Translations under genes and position numbers: made by a program
The notes under the pieces: generated by a model
What the model was told of the DNA's origin: nothing
Seen by the model: the letters and a program-made list of their open reading frames with translations, nothing else
The model's database searches: none
Part shown: piece after piece, positions 26,346 to 35,504 of the stretch
Layout: each line of letters starts with the position of its first letter
How positions within the stretch are numbered: the first letter of the stretch is position 1
Assembly: GCF_000317615.1 (NCBI RefSeq)
Contig: NC_019780.1
Location: forward strand, 1,881,840-1,945,839
Reading direction: 5' to 3'
Length of the DNA stretch: 64,000 nt
Origin: Dactylococcopsis salina PCC 8305
GTDB lineage: Bacteria; Cyanobacteriota; Cyanobacteriia; Cyanobacteriales; Rubidibacteraceae

Positions 26346-26625
26346 TAGTGTTGGGTTTCGCTTCCCTCGTTTCAGTGATCAGTGATCAGTGATCAGTGAC
26401 CAGTGATCAGTGACCAGTAAGCAGTGATCAGTGACCAGTAAGCAGTGATCAGTGACCAGTGACCAGTGATCAGTGATCAGTGATCAGTGACCAGTAAGCA
26501 GTAAATTAATAAGTGATCGAGCATTTACTGTTACTAATTAAGTTTGAGAAATACTGGTCACTGGTAACTGCTTAACTGGTCACTGATTGTTGTTGGGTTT
26601 CGTTTCCCTCCACCCAACCTACAAG
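26346..26625. repeat. REP-like copies flanking a CAGTGAY heptamer array
   Basis: A partial family 1 REP at 26349-26363, about 18 heptamers CAGTGAT/CAGTGAC/CAGTAAG at 26384-26510, a spaced ACTGGTCACTGGTAACTG stretch, and a full REP at 26590-26622. It fills the intergenic region between prmA and serA; no promoter is obvious within it. Confidence 0.85.
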
Positions 26626-26648
26626 CTGCTTTTGGTTATTTTACCCGT

Positions 26649-28229
26649 TTAGAGCTTAATCGTATAAGCGTCTCGGATTCCCGAAATTTTAGTGATTTCG
26701 GTTAAAACGTCTTCTGGCAAGGGATCATCAATACTGAGAACCATTACCGCATCACCGCGAACAATTTTCCGTCCGACTTGCATACTGGCAATGTTAACAT
26801 TAAAGTTACCCAATAATGAACCAATTTGTCCGATAATTCCAGGCATATCACGGTGTAAGGTAAACAACATATAGTTATTGGGGGGAACATTAATCGGGAA
26901 ACCGTCAACATTAGTGATCCGCATTTCCTGATCACTGAGTAATGCTCCCGTGACAGAATGCTCTCCTAAAGAGCCAATGGCTTCCAAACGCAGTGAACCC
27001 GAATAATCATGCACAGAAGCATCTTTGGTTTCAATCACCCGAATGCCTCGCTCTTTCGCCTCGATCGAAGCGTTGACATAATTAACTCGTTCTCGCAACG
27101 CTTGTGAGAGTAAGCCTTTTAGTGCTGCCACGACGATCGGTTGGCTTTGACTATCGGTTAATTCTCCTTGCAGACGTACGTTTAACTGTTCCACACGCCC
27201 ACCAGCTAATTGACCCACTAAGTTGCCTAATGTTTCTGCTAATTGTAGGAAGGGACGTAATTTTTCCAACACATCTGGGTTTAAGCCTGGAATATTCACC
27301 GCCGATCGAGCGGGTAAACCCAGCAATACATCCCGAATCTGTTCCGCTACATCAACCGCGACATTAGTTTGTGCTTCTTCAGTGGAAGCGCCCAAGTGAG
27401 GGGTGAGAACCATATTTGCTCCCACATTGCGTAATTTTGACTCTCCTAGGGGTTCTTCTGCAAACACATCTAACGCCGCACCGCCGATCGTGCCATTTTC
27501 CACCGCTTCTGCGATCGCATCTTCATCAATCACTCCCCCGCGAGAACAATTAATAATGCGGGTGGTGGGCTTCATTTTCGCCAAGGATTCAGCATTAATC
27601 AAGTTTTCGGTTTCTGGAGTGCGAGGAATATGGAGAGTAATATAGTCAGCTTCGGTGAAAATCATCTCTAAATCCACCAAGCGACAGCCCAATTGTTCCG
27701 CACGTTCGGCAGAAATAAACGGATCATACGCTAACAATTTCATTCCCATGGCACGAGCAACTGTCGCCACATGAGAACCAATTTTACCTAATCCCACTAC
27801 GCCCAGAGTTTTCTTGTAAACTTCTGAACCAATAAACTGTTTACGTTCCCATTTACCACTTTTTACGGATTGATTAGCGTCTGGGATATGACGAGATAGG
27901 GATAACATCATCGCCAAAGCGTGTTCCGCAGCCGCGATCGTATTTCCTTCTGGGGAGTTAACCACGACAATTCCCCGACGGGTTGCGGTTGGTACGTCAA
28001 TGTTATCCACACCAACCCCAGCGCGACCAATAATTTTAAGTTGGTTTCCCGCTTCAATCACCTCTTGGGTGACTTTCGTTCCCGATCGCACCATCAGCGC
28101 ATCATATTCGGGAATGGCTTTGATCAATTCTTCAGGGGAAAGTTTAGTATTAACATCCACTTGCGCCACTTGGGAGAGAATATCAATCCCCGCTTGATCG
28201 ACAGAATCTGAAACTAAGACTTTAGACAT
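26649..28229 (-). CDS. serA: D-3-phosphoglycerate dehydrogenase
   Basis: First step of serine synthesis from 3-phosphoglycerate, NAD-dependent. Order of domains: substrate/NAD domain (VVGLGKIGSHVATVARAMG Rossmann motif; catalytic Arg in NCSRGGVIDEDA, Glu in FAEEPL, His in TPHLGASTEEA), the intervening ASB domain (about 320-440) and a C-terminal ACT domain (FTLHRDMPGIIGQIGSLLG) that normally binds serine as feedback inhibitor. Length of 526 aa fits the long form. Confidence 0.96.
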   Translation of the reverse strand: MSKVLVSDSVDQAGIDILSQVAQVDVNTKLSPEELIKAIPEYDALMVRSGTKVTQEVIEAGNQLKIIGRAGVGVDNIDVPTATRRGIVVVNSPEGNTIAAAEHALAMMLSLSRHIPDANQSVKSGKWERKQFIGSEVYKKTLGVVGLGKIGSHVATVARAMGMKLLAYDPFISAERAEQLGCRLVDLEMIFTEADYITLHIPRTPETENLINAESLAKMKPTTRIINCSRGGVIDEDAIAEAVENGTIGGAALDVFAEEPLGESKLRNVGANMVLTPHLGASTEEAQTNVAVDVAEQIRDVLLGLPARSAVNIPGLNPDVLEKLRPFLQLAETLGNLVGQLAGGRVEQLNVRLQGELTDSQSQPIVVAALKGLLSQALRERVNYVNASIEAKERGIRVIETKDASVHDYSGSLRLEAIGSLGEHSVTGALLSDQEMRITNVDGFPINVPPNNYMLFTLHRDMPGIIGQIGSLLGNFNVNIASMQVGRKIVRGDAVMVLSIDDPLPEDVLTEITKISGIRDAYTIKL

Positions 28230-28365
28230 AAGTTACTACTTTGAGATCAACATACATAGAGGGTGTCCTGTCTATGAGTTTAAGGGACAATTCGTCATTG
28301 TCTAGAGAATCCATAATGTATCTTTTCATACTTTTGACCAGAAAACTACTGTTATGGCGCTACGC

Positions 28366-28428
28366 AAGATGGGGGAGATGGGGGAGATGGGGGAGATGGG
28401 GGAGATGGGGAAGTTGGGGAAGATGAAC
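28366..28428. repeat. Nonamer tandem array (GATGGGGGA)
   Basis: About seven copies of GATGGGGGA/GATGGGGAA between serA and the membrane-protein gene. The same nonamer fills MITE copies C and D, and MITE family 2. Confidence 0.85.
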
Positions 28429-28495
28429 TTGCGGACGATCGTCTGATTAGAATGGAAATTGCTATATAAACACCAAAATCAATGATCAGGCATTT

Positions 28496-29005
28496 ATGAA
28501 ATATTTAATTGCGGTGCTTCCCGATCGAATCGAAGCGGAGGAAGCCTATACCAAACTCTTAAAAGAAGGAATTGATCAAAAACAAGTGGAAATGGTGGGA
28601 AAAGGCTATAAAACCGCCGATGAATTTGGTTTTCTGAATCCGAATCAGGAAGCGCGAAAACAGATTATCCGCATGGCAATTTGGTTATTTCCCTTTGGTT
28701 TTGCTGCTGGCTATGTGTTTAATGTTTTAACCGAAATCTATTTATTTGACTGGGCTGGTGCTTTGGGGAATCATATTATTGCAGGGTTCTTCGGTGCGAT
28801 CGCGGCTTTGATGGGGGCGTTTTTCGTCGGTGGCGGTGTCGGAATTGGTTTTGGGAGTGGGGATGCGCTTCCTTATCGCAATCGCCTAAATGAGGGCAAA
28901 TATCTAGTTGTAGTGAAAGGTTCAGAATTAGTCACTGAACAAGCAACTCGCCTATTGCGCCAGTTTAACCCAGAAACCCTACAAGGCTACGAAGAAAACC
29001 AATAA
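28496..29005 (+). CDS. Conserved cyanobacterial membrane protein (169 aa)
   Basis: Not assigned a function. An N-terminal alpha/beta region of the stress-protein YflT-like type (LIAVLPDRIEAEEAYTKLLKEGI..., about 1-45) precedes two hydrophobic segments (about 58-80 and 95-122, the second very Gly-rich: FFVGGGVGIGFGSG). A short C-terminal strand-helix follows (LVVVKGSELVTEQATRLLRQF). It probably sits in a membrane with both ends on one side. It is followed 16 bp later by the PSII S4 protein, suggesting cotranscription. Confidence 0.7.
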   Translation: MKYLIAVLPDRIEAEEAYTKLLKEGIDQKQVEMVGKGYKTADEFGFLNPNQEARKQIIRMAIWLFPFGFAAGYVFNVLTEIYLFDWAGALGNHIIAGFFGAIAALMGAFFVGGGVGIGFGSGDALPYRNRLNEGKYLVVVKGSELVTEQATRLLRQFNPETLQGYEENQ

Positions 29006-29021
29006 TTAATGATTAATCAGA

Positions 29022-29801
29022 ATGTTACCAAAAGAGCAAATTTTGAAGGGAGTGGAAAACCGCGAGGAAATCACTCGGATCATTGATATCGCTGAACAAG
29101 CGATGAAAACTTGGGAAGTGGTTTGTACTGACTTTCTTTCTCCTCCTGTGATGGTAGAGGCGCGGGAGAGGTTTTCTTCTCTCACTGAGATTCAATTTAT
29201 CGTTTGGGGCGGTTATCCGCAAGCGGAACGATCGCGCATGGCGATTGCTCGATCGGATTTACCGTTAGATCAATCACAAGTTCCCATTGCGGCTTTAGAT
29301 GTGGCGGGAAATTTTCTCTTTGATACCGCAAACCACCGCGATTTTTTAGGGGCAATTTTAGGCACGGGAGTGGTGCGTGGAAAAGTGGGGGATATTATTG
29401 TTTTAGGGGAACGTGGGGCGCAAATTTTAGTCGTTCCAGAGTTAGTTTCCTTTCTAGAAGCCAATTTAAATCAAGTGCGATCGGTGCCTGTTAAAACTCG
29501 TGAAATTACTTTAGAAGAACTCAAAATTCGTCCCCCGAAAAAGAAAGAAATGACAACAGTTGAGGCTTCTATGCGTTTAGATGCGGTGGCTTCCGCTGCG
29601 TTTGGAATGTCTCGGAGTAAAATGGCAAGCGCGATCGAACAGGGAAATGTGCGAGTCAATTGGAAACCCATTACTCAAACCAGTCATGCTTTAAAAGAAG
29701 GGGATTTAGTGGCGGTACAAGGAAAAGGACGCGCCGAAATTGGAGAAGTTTCCATTACTAAAAAACAACGCTATCGTGTCCAACTAACGCGATATCTTTA
29801 A
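29022..29801 (+). CDS. Photosystem II S4-domain protein (YlmH-like)
   Basis: RNA-binding protein found in oxygenic phototrophs. The N-terminal YlmH-like domain spans about 1-170 (GGYPQAERSRMAIAR, HRDFLGAILGTGVVRGKVGDI) and the S4 domain about 183-245 (MRLDAVASAAFGMSRSKMASAIEQGNVRVNW). The family was named from a supposed PSII role that remains undefined. Length is 259 aa. ATG 29022 follows the upstream gene closely. Confidence 0.85.
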   Translation: MLPKEQILKGVENREEITRIIDIAEQAMKTWEVVCTDFLSPPVMVEARERFSSLTEIQFIVWGGYPQAERSRMAIARSDLPLDQSQVPIAALDVAGNFLFDTANHRDFLGAILGTGVVRGKVGDIIVLGERGAQILVVPELVSFLEANLNQVRSVPVKTREITLEELKIRPPKKKEMTTVEASMRLDAVASAAFGMSRSKMASAIEQGNVRVNWKPITQTSHALKEGDLVAVQGKGRAEIGEVSITKKQRYRVQLTRYL

Positions 29802-29827
29802 ACCGATAAAATCGAGGGGGAAAATAG

Positions 29828-30473
29828 ATGGAGGTAGCGAAAAATTGGTGGGAGAAAGTCAGCGCGATCGTGGCGTTAATTGGCTAAAAGCAGGGAATTA
29901 CTCAGCAGTCTCCGCGAGAAAAGTGAAGATAATTTTCAGAATCAGGGGAAACAAGAATTAACTTATTTTCAAGCCTCGATCGCGCCTCTTTTAGAAAAAA
30001 ACTTTTATCGTAATGTTGATGAGTATGGCCGATTTGAAGATGAGTTTTGGCGCATTGATCTAATTTTTATCGGCTTTTTTGCGATCGAATTAACCGCACG
30101 AACCCGCAGCTTATCTCGCCGATCGAGTGTCTCAATTTTTTCTTGTAGTAAGGCAAAAGGCAAGAGGCAAGAGGCAAGAGGGTTGATTAATCGGTAAGAC
30201 TTCAAAGTTTTGATGCAGGGTTTTCACTATTGAGCGTTCAACACCTCGACTGCGCTCGGTGTTGACGCGCTCGCGAAGCCGAAGCGTCAATTTCCTTGCA
30301 CTTTTTTGAGGGGTTAAGAGCCTTAAAGCCTCATTGGGTAAAGGTTTCAGTTTTATTCAGGAAACCCTAATTATATTAAAAAATCTGAAGAAGCCGATCC
30401 GATCGAAACGATGGACGAAGTGGAAACCTTAACTAATTCTTCTCCTCCTGAAGAAGATGAGAATGTCAAATGA
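29828..30473 (+). pseudogene. Ion-channel-like cyanobacterial membrane protein, broken by deletion and a MITE
   Basis: Three remnants. 29828-29887 reads MEVAKNWWEKVSAIVALIG-stop. 29880-30135 in another frame reads ...YRNVDEYGRFEDEFWRIDLIFIGFFAIELTARTRSLSRRSS. After MITE sequence, 30371-30473 reads ...PIETMDEVETLTNSSPPEEDENVK-stop. These resemble the N-terminus, the central membrane region and the acidic tail of one conserved cyanobacterial membrane protein. An internal segment is missing after the first 20 residues, and a family 1 MITE separates the tail. Confidence 0.65.
30140..30368. mobile_element. MITE-like element, family 1, copy E (inside a pseudogene)
   Basis: From TAGTAAGGCAAAAGGCAAGAGGC, identical to the corresponding part of copy C, through an unrelated middle with a hairpin (AACACC...GGTGTT), to CCTTGCACTTTTTTGAGG, AAAGCCTCATTGGGTAAAGG, TTTTATTCAGGAAACCC. 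The terminal left repeat seen in copy C is replaced by gene sequence. Confidence 0.65.
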
Positions 30474-30494
30474 TAGGTATGATTTTCCAAAATT

Positions 30495-30561
30495 AACCCC
30501 ATATAATCCCCCCTAACCCCCCTTCGTAAGGGGGGAATCCCCCCTAACCCCCCTTCGTAAG
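30495..30561. repeat. Family 2 palindromic repeats (CCCCCCTAACCCCCC...GGGGGG)
   Basis: Two copies of CCCCCCTAACCCCCCTTCG followed by TAAGGGGGG. The second is interrupted by MITE family 2 and completed at 30761-30778. Confidence 0.85.
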
Positions 30562-30760
30562 CAGGGCTGTTTCATTCTCGGGGTCAAAATTGAATGCGAT
30601 CGCCTGAACCTCTTACGGTACGTTCGATCGAGACGTTTTTCCTACTTTTTGGCTTTTTCATAAGAAAAAAGAGTCCTGAAATCTCCCCCATCTCCCTTGT
30701 CTCCCTTGTCTCCCCCATCTCCCTACCTCCCTTGATTTCATTCATAATGAAACAGCCCTG
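30562..30760. mobile_element. MITE-like element, family 2, complete copy
   Basis: 199 bp bounded by inverted CAGGGCTGTTTCATT and AATGAAACAGCCCTG-type ends. It is flanked by an 11-bp direct repeat CCCTTCGTAAG (30551-30561 and 30761-30771) that looks like a target duplication within a family 2 palindrome. The interior contains CTCCCCCAT/TTGTCTCCC minisatellite and no reading frame. Confidence 0.78.
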
Positions 30761-30879
30761 CCCTTCGTAAGGGGGGGGATCAGAATTTGTCTAAATAATT
30801 TAGGAAATTTACAACGGATTGCAGTGTGAGATACTGAGAATATAAACAAAATTTAATATAAAAACAGGAAGCAATTGTT

Positions 30880-32604
30880 ATGGTCGCAACTCCCGTAAAA
30901 CAAAAGCGTTTAACCCTACAAACAGCAAATCTAACTTCCGACACTACTGCGATTCGCTGTTTAGATTGGGATCGCGATCGATTCGACATTGAGTTTGGGT
31001 TACAAAATGGAACGACTTACAATTCTTTTCTCATTCAAGGGGAGAAAACAGCGTTAGTCGATACCTCTCACGAAAAGTTCCGTGATCAATACTTATCCCA
31101 ACTGAAAGCATTAATCGATCCTACTAAAATTGATTATCTAGTGATTAGTCACACTGAACCCGATCACAGTGGATTAGTTAAAGATGTTTTGGCGATCGCC
31201 CCGCAAGCCGTAATTGTCGGGAGTAAAGTCGCAATTCAGTTTTTAGAAGGGTTTGTTCATCAGCCTTTTGAACGTCAAGTAGTAAAAACTGGCGAACAGT
31301 TGGATTTAGGAAACGGTCATCAATTAGAATTTGTGAACGCCCCGAATTTACATTGGCCCGATACCATGTTGACTTATGATTGGGGAACGCAGATTTTATT
31401 TACCTGTGATGTCTTTGGAATGCACTATTGTAGCGATGATCTGTTAGATTCCGATTTAGATGCGATCGCCCCCGATTATCGGTTCTATTATGATTGTTTG
31501 ATGGGTCCCAACGCTCGATCGGTGCTGTCGGCGTTAAAACGGATGGAAAAACTCGGTGAAGTGTCAACCGTCGCCAACGGTCATGGTCCGATTCTACAGT
31601 ACAACGTTCAAGAATTGATCGATCGATATCGCAACTGGAGTGAGAACAAAACCAAAGGAGAAAAAACCGTTGCGATGTTTTATGTCTCTGATTACGGATA
31701 CAGCGATCGCACCTCTCAAGCCATTGCTTACGGGATTACCAAAACGGGGATTAACGTAGAAATGATGGACTTATGCGCCGCAGATCAGCAAGAAGTGCGA
31801 GAATTAGTGGAACGATCCAGCGCGATCGTCGTGGGAATGCCGCCAGCGAGTGGGGAGAAAGCCACAGACACCAATGCCACATTAGGAACAATTCTCGCCT
31901 CCGTTTCTTCTAAACAGGCGATCGGGGTGTTTGAATCCTATGGGGATGATGATGAACCGATCGACACCATTAAAACCCGTTTTTCTGACTTAGGCTTAAA
32001 AGAAGTTTTCCCCGCAATTCGGATTACTGACACCCCAAGGGAAAGCACTTATAAACTCTGTGAAGAAGCAGGAACCGATTTAGGACAATGGTTGCAACGG
32101 GAAAAAACCGTTAAACAAATGAAATCCCTTGATAGCGACTTAGACAAAGCAATGGGGCGTTTAAGTGGGGGACTTTACATTATTACCGCGAAAAAAGGAG
32201 AATTAAAAAGCGCCATGTTAGCCTCTTGGGTAGCCCAAGCTAGTTTTGATCCTCCTGGCATCAGCATTGCAGTGGCAAAAGACCGCGCGATCGAGGCTTT
32301 AATGCAAGTGGGCGATCAATTTGTTCTCAACATTTTAGAAGAAGGCAATTATCACCATTTAATGAGACATTTCCTCAAGCGATTTAAACCCGGCGCCGAT
32401 CGATTTGAAGGAGTCAACACGCAAACCGCTAATAACAACTCTCCCATTCTGACAGACGCTTTAGCTTATTTAGAATGTGAAGTCATCAGCCGTATGGAAT
32501 GCAGCGATCATTGGATCGTTTATAGCAAAATCACTCAAGGACGAGTCTCCAAACCCGAATCCTTAACTGCAGTCCATCACCGCAAAGTTGGTAACCATTA
32601 TTAA
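30880..32604 (+). CDS. flv3: Flavodiiron protein Flv3
   Basis: NAD(P)H- or ferredoxin-dependent O2-reducing protein of the Flv1/Flv3 Mehler-like pathway. Domain order: metallo-beta-lactamase-like diiron domain (1-260), flavodoxin-like FMN domain (about 265-405, MFYVSDYGYSDRTSQAIA) and C-terminal flavin reductase (about 430-574). Diiron ligands are canonical: His91, Glu93, Asp95 and His96 in SHTEPDHS, then His in NLHWPD and Asp in CDVFGMH. The start matches Flv3 (DRFDIEFGLQNGTTYNSF). An AGGA site lies 12 bp upstream. Confidence 0.93.
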   Translation: MVATPVKQKRLTLQTANLTSDTTAIRCLDWDRDRFDIEFGLQNGTTYNSFLIQGEKTALVDTSHEKFRDQYLSQLKALIDPTKIDYLVISHTEPDHSGLVKDVLAIAPQAVIVGSKVAIQFLEGFVHQPFERQVVKTGEQLDLGNGHQLEFVNAPNLHWPDTMLTYDWGTQILFTCDVFGMHYCSDDLLDSDLDAIAPDYRFYYDCLMGPNARSVLSALKRMEKLGEVSTVANGHGPILQYNVQELIDRYRNWSENKTKGEKTVAMFYVSDYGYSDRTSQAIAYGITKTGINVEMMDLCAADQQEVRELVERSSAIVVGMPPASGEKATDTNATLGTILASVSSKQAIGVFESYGDDDEPIDTIKTRFSDLGLKEVFPAIRITDTPRESTYKLCEEAGTDLGQWLQREKTVKQMKSLDSDLDKAMGRLSGGLYIITAKKGELKSAMLASWVAQASFDPPGISIAVAKDRAIEALMQVGDQFVLNILEEGNYHHLMRHFLKRFKPGADRFEGVNTQTANNNSPILTDALAYLECEVISRMECSDHWIVYSKITQGRVSKPESLTAVHHRKVGNHY

Positions 32605-32639
32605 CCCTGTTTCCCCCTTTTCTAAGCAAGATACAGTTT

Positions 32640-33100
32640 ATCCCCCCTAACCCCCCTTTGAAAGGGGGGAACTAGGAGTAGGTTGGGTGTAGGGAAGCGA
32701 AACCCAACACCAACTATAAGCAGTAGGTTGGGTGTAGCGATGATTAGCAGTAGGTTGGGTGGAGTACAGCGAAACCCAACACCAACTATAAGCAGTAGGT
32801 TGGGTGGAGTACAGCGAAACCCAACACCAATGCAATGATCAGAGTTTATCCCCCTAACCCCCCTTTGAAAGGGGGGAACTAGGAGTAGGTTGGGTGGAGT
32901 ACAGCGAAACCCAACACCCATGCAATGATCAGAGTTTATCCCCCCTAACCCCCCTTTGAAAGGGGGGAACTAGGAGTAGGTTGGGTGGAGTACAGCGAAA
33001 CCCAACACCCATGCGATGATCGGAGTTTATCCCCCCTAACCCCCCTTTGAAAGGGGGGAACTAGGAGTAGGTTGGGTGGAATACAGCGAAACCTAACACC
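32640..33100. repeat. Composite tandem of family 1 and family 2 palindromes
   Basis: Four blocks pair CCCCCCTAACCCCCC-TTTGAAAGGGGGG with GTAGGTTGGGTG...CGAAACCCAACAC, joined by AACTAGGA; additional REP copies sit at about 32727, 32750 and 32800. The last three blocks repeat at about 95 bp. It fills the flv3-flv1 spacer. Confidence 0.9.
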
Positions 33101-33136
33101 AATGCTTTTGCAAAAATCATTAATAAAATAAGAATT

Positions 33137-34858
33137 ATGCAACCGAGAGATACACAAGTCCTTCCCATTGCATCCGAAACAACGGTCTATCGTTCTCGCA
33201 CTTGGGAACGGCTAAAATTTGAAATTGAATATGGTTTAAAACGAGGAACAACCGCAAACTCTTATCTGATTCAAGGGGAAAAAACTGCCCTTTTTGATCC
33301 TCCAGGACAATCCTTTACGGATATCTTTCTTCAGGCTTTACAACAGCGTATTTCTCCCTCTGAAATTGATTATTTGATTCTCGGTCATGTTAACCCCAAT
33401 CGTGCGGAAACCCTAAAAGCATTATTAAAACTCAATCCCGATCTCACCTTAGTTTGTTCTAATCCTGCTGCAATTTCGCTACAAAAACTCTTAGAAGAAA
33501 CTGTTCCGAACTATATCGTGATTAAAGGAGAAGAAACCCTCGATTTAGGAAACGGTCATCAGTTAGAATTTCTTTTAACCCCTACCCCTCGTTGGTCTGA
33601 TCAATTATGTACTTATGACCCAAAAACCGACATTCTTTTTACTGATAAACTTTTTGGGGCGCACGTTTGCGGCGAACAAATTTTTGATGAAGGTTGGCAA
33701 GTTTATCAAGAAGATCGACGCTACTATTTCGATTGTCTCATTGCGCCTCATGCCAATCAAGTCGCAGGGATTTTAGAAAAGTTGCAAGGGAAATCAGCGA
33801 AAATCTATGCAACGGGTCATGGTCCGATCGTGCGCTATGGGTTGCAAGAGTTAACCAATGCTTACCAAGAGTGGATTCATCAGCAACAACAACAAGCCAG
33901 TAAAATCGCCCTCTTATATGCCTCTGCTTATGGTAACACGGCAACCGTCGCCAACGCGATCGCGCGAGGAGTCACCAAAGCAGGAGTCGCCGTCGAATCC
34001 GTCAATTGTGAATTTACTGATCCAGAAAGCATTAAAACCGTGCTACAAACCACCGACGGATTTATCATTGGTTCACCCACATTAGGCGGACACGCCCCCA
34101 CCCAGATTCAAACCGCTTTAGGTGTGATTCTTTCCCATGCTGATAAAGGACAAATAGCAGGGGTCTTTGGGTCTTACGGTTGGAGTGGAGAAGCGATCGA
34201 CATCTTAGAACAAAAAATCAAAGACGCAGGGTTTCGTTTCGGGTTTGATCCGATTCGGGTTAAATTCAAGCCCACTGATAGCATCTTAAAATACTGCGAA
34301 GAAGCTGCAACCGATTTCGCCCAAAAACTGAAGCGAAAACAGAAGCGACAAACCCTCCGTCAAGGCGTAAATGATTCTCAAGCCGCGCGAACTGAACAGG
34401 CGTTAGGGCGTGTGGTTGGGGCGTTATGTGTGGTGACAGCTAAACAAGGAGAATTGCTGAGTGGAATGTTAGCCTCTTGGGTATCCCAAGCAACCTTTTC
34501 TCCCCCAGGGTTAACTGTCGCTGTAGCAAAAGACCGCGCGATCGAGTCTTTAATGCACGTAGGAAGCCCCTTTGTCCTCAACATTCTCCCAGAAGGGGCG
34601 GCAGGAAAGCAACTGCAAAAACAGTTTATGAAAAACTATTCTCCAGGGGAAGATCGATTCGCTTCCATTGAAACTGAGGAAGCAGAAAACGGTTGTCCAA
34701 TTTTAAGGCAAGCACTCGCTTACATTGAATTACGAGTGGAAAACCGCATGGAAGGCGGCGATCATTGGTTAGTGTATGGCGTAGCTAAGACTGGAAAAGT
34801 TTTAGAAGCCGAGAAAGTAACGGCGGTACATCATCGCAATTCTGGAACGCATTATTAA
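33137..34858 (+). CDS. flv1: Flavodiiron protein Flv1
   Basis: Partner of Flv3 in O2 photoreduction. Same three-domain order and length (573 aa), but the diiron site is degenerate: GHVNPNRAE gives His84, Asn86, Asn88, Arg89 where Flv3 has H-E-D-H. NLHWPD is replaced by TPRWSD, and the CDVFG Asp by Lys in TDKLFG. Such neutral or basic replacements are the known mark of cyanobacterial Flv1. The FMN (LLYASAYGNTATVANAIA) and reductase domains look intact. Confidence 0.92.
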   Translation: MQPRDTQVLPIASETTVYRSRTWERLKFEIEYGLKRGTTANSYLIQGEKTALFDPPGQSFTDIFLQALQQRISPSEIDYLILGHVNPNRAETLKALLKLNPDLTLVCSNPAAISLQKLLEETVPNYIVIKGEETLDLGNGHQLEFLLTPTPRWSDQLCTYDPKTDILFTDKLFGAHVCGEQIFDEGWQVYQEDRRYYFDCLIAPHANQVAGILEKLQGKSAKIYATGHGPIVRYGLQELTNAYQEWIHQQQQQASKIALLYASAYGNTATVANAIARGVTKAGVAVESVNCEFTDPESIKTVLQTTDGFIIGSPTLGGHAPTQIQTALGVILSHADKGQIAGVFGSYGWSGEAIDILEQKIKDAGFRFGFDPIRVKFKPTDSILKYCEEAATDFAQKLKRKQKRQTLRQGVNDSQAARTEQALGRVVGALCVVTAKQGELLSGMLASWVSQATFSPPGLTVAVAKDRAIESLMHVGSPFVLNILPEGAAGKQLQKQFMKNYSPGEDRFASIETEEAENGCPILRQALAYIELRVENRMEGGDHWLVYGVAKTGKVLEAEKVTAVHHRNSGTHY

Positions 34859-34865
34859 GCAGTTT

Positions 34866-35052
34866 GTCCCCTAGCCCCCAATTCTGGGGGAATTCGTTAT
34901 TTGTTATTTGTTATTCGTTATTTGTTATTCGTTATTTGTTATTTGTTATTCGTTATTTGGTCACTGATTACTGGTCACTGGTTACTGGTCACTGGTCACT
35001 GGTCACTGGTCACTGATCACTGGTCACTGGTCACTGATCACTGATCACTGCA
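34866..35052. repeat. Family 2 palindrome plus two heptamer arrays
   Basis: CCCCCAATTCTGGGGG at 34876-34891, TTATTTG/TTATTCG heptamers at 34893-34958, then ACTGGTC/ACTGATC heptamers at 34961-35050, reverse complement of the CAGTGAY array at 26384. Confidence 0.85.
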
Positions 35053-35091
35053 ATGGGTGTAGAGAAACGTAACCCAACAATCCCCTGCTAC

Positions 35092-35111
35092 TTAGGGTCT
35101 GCTGAAAAAGT
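35092..35111. mobile_element. MITE family 1 terminal fragment
   Basis: TAGGGTCTGCTGAAAAAGTA matches the left terminal repeat of copy C at 52246. What follows up to 35254 is not recognisable; it may be a remnant of a larger insertion. Confidence 0.5.
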
Positions 35112-35254
35112 ACGCGATCGCGCCTTCCAAATGCCTTCTTTCTTCACCGCGAATCAAAGCCATTTCTGGAGAACTTTCTCGATGGTGATCATGATTATTT
35201 CCCTGAAAAGTAACCCAACAAATGATGGGGACGTGATTCACTTTTAATCTGTGT

Positions 35255-35440
35255 TTTCGGCTTGACAGGCGGCGCGATCGGGCTTACTGTCTCTCGTCTA
35301 GTCAATCGCATCATCGTTACTGGCGCGGTGGGAATGACAGTTTATGGTGTCACTTGGCTTCTGTTTTTCCTCGGTATCTGGCTTCCCTTATTACCGATGT
35401 TATTGAGTCTCAGCGCCAGTAGTCTTTTAGCTTATAATTG
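35255..35440 (+). pseudogene. CHASE2-type sensor, C-terminal membrane remnant
   Basis: The frame reads TGGAIGLTVSRLVNRIIVTG...WLLFFLGIWLPLLPMLLSLSASSLLAYN. This resembles the double hydrophobic segment that ends many cyanobacterial CHASE2 proteins. There is no usable start and the extracellular sensor domain is missing. The frame then runs into a REP-like repeat that supplies its last residues. It is probably a gene fragment. Confidence 0.5.
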
Positions 35441-35493
35441 GTGTCGGGTTTCGCGTGGAGACGTTCCATGGAACGTCTCCACCCAACCTACTT
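35441..35493. repeat. REP family 1 with nested 28-bp palindrome
   Basis: Between TGTCGGGTTTCGC and CACCCAACCTAC lies a perfect 28-bp palindrome at 35455-35482 (centre GTTCCATGGAAC). A sister copy with three mismatched bases is at 48178-48231. Confidence 0.85.
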
Positions 35494-35504
35494 TTTATCA
35501 TTGA

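Noticed and set aside
35092-35254. Transposase gene after the MITE end
   Set aside because: No frame gives recognisable transposase motifs; I record only the terminal fragment.
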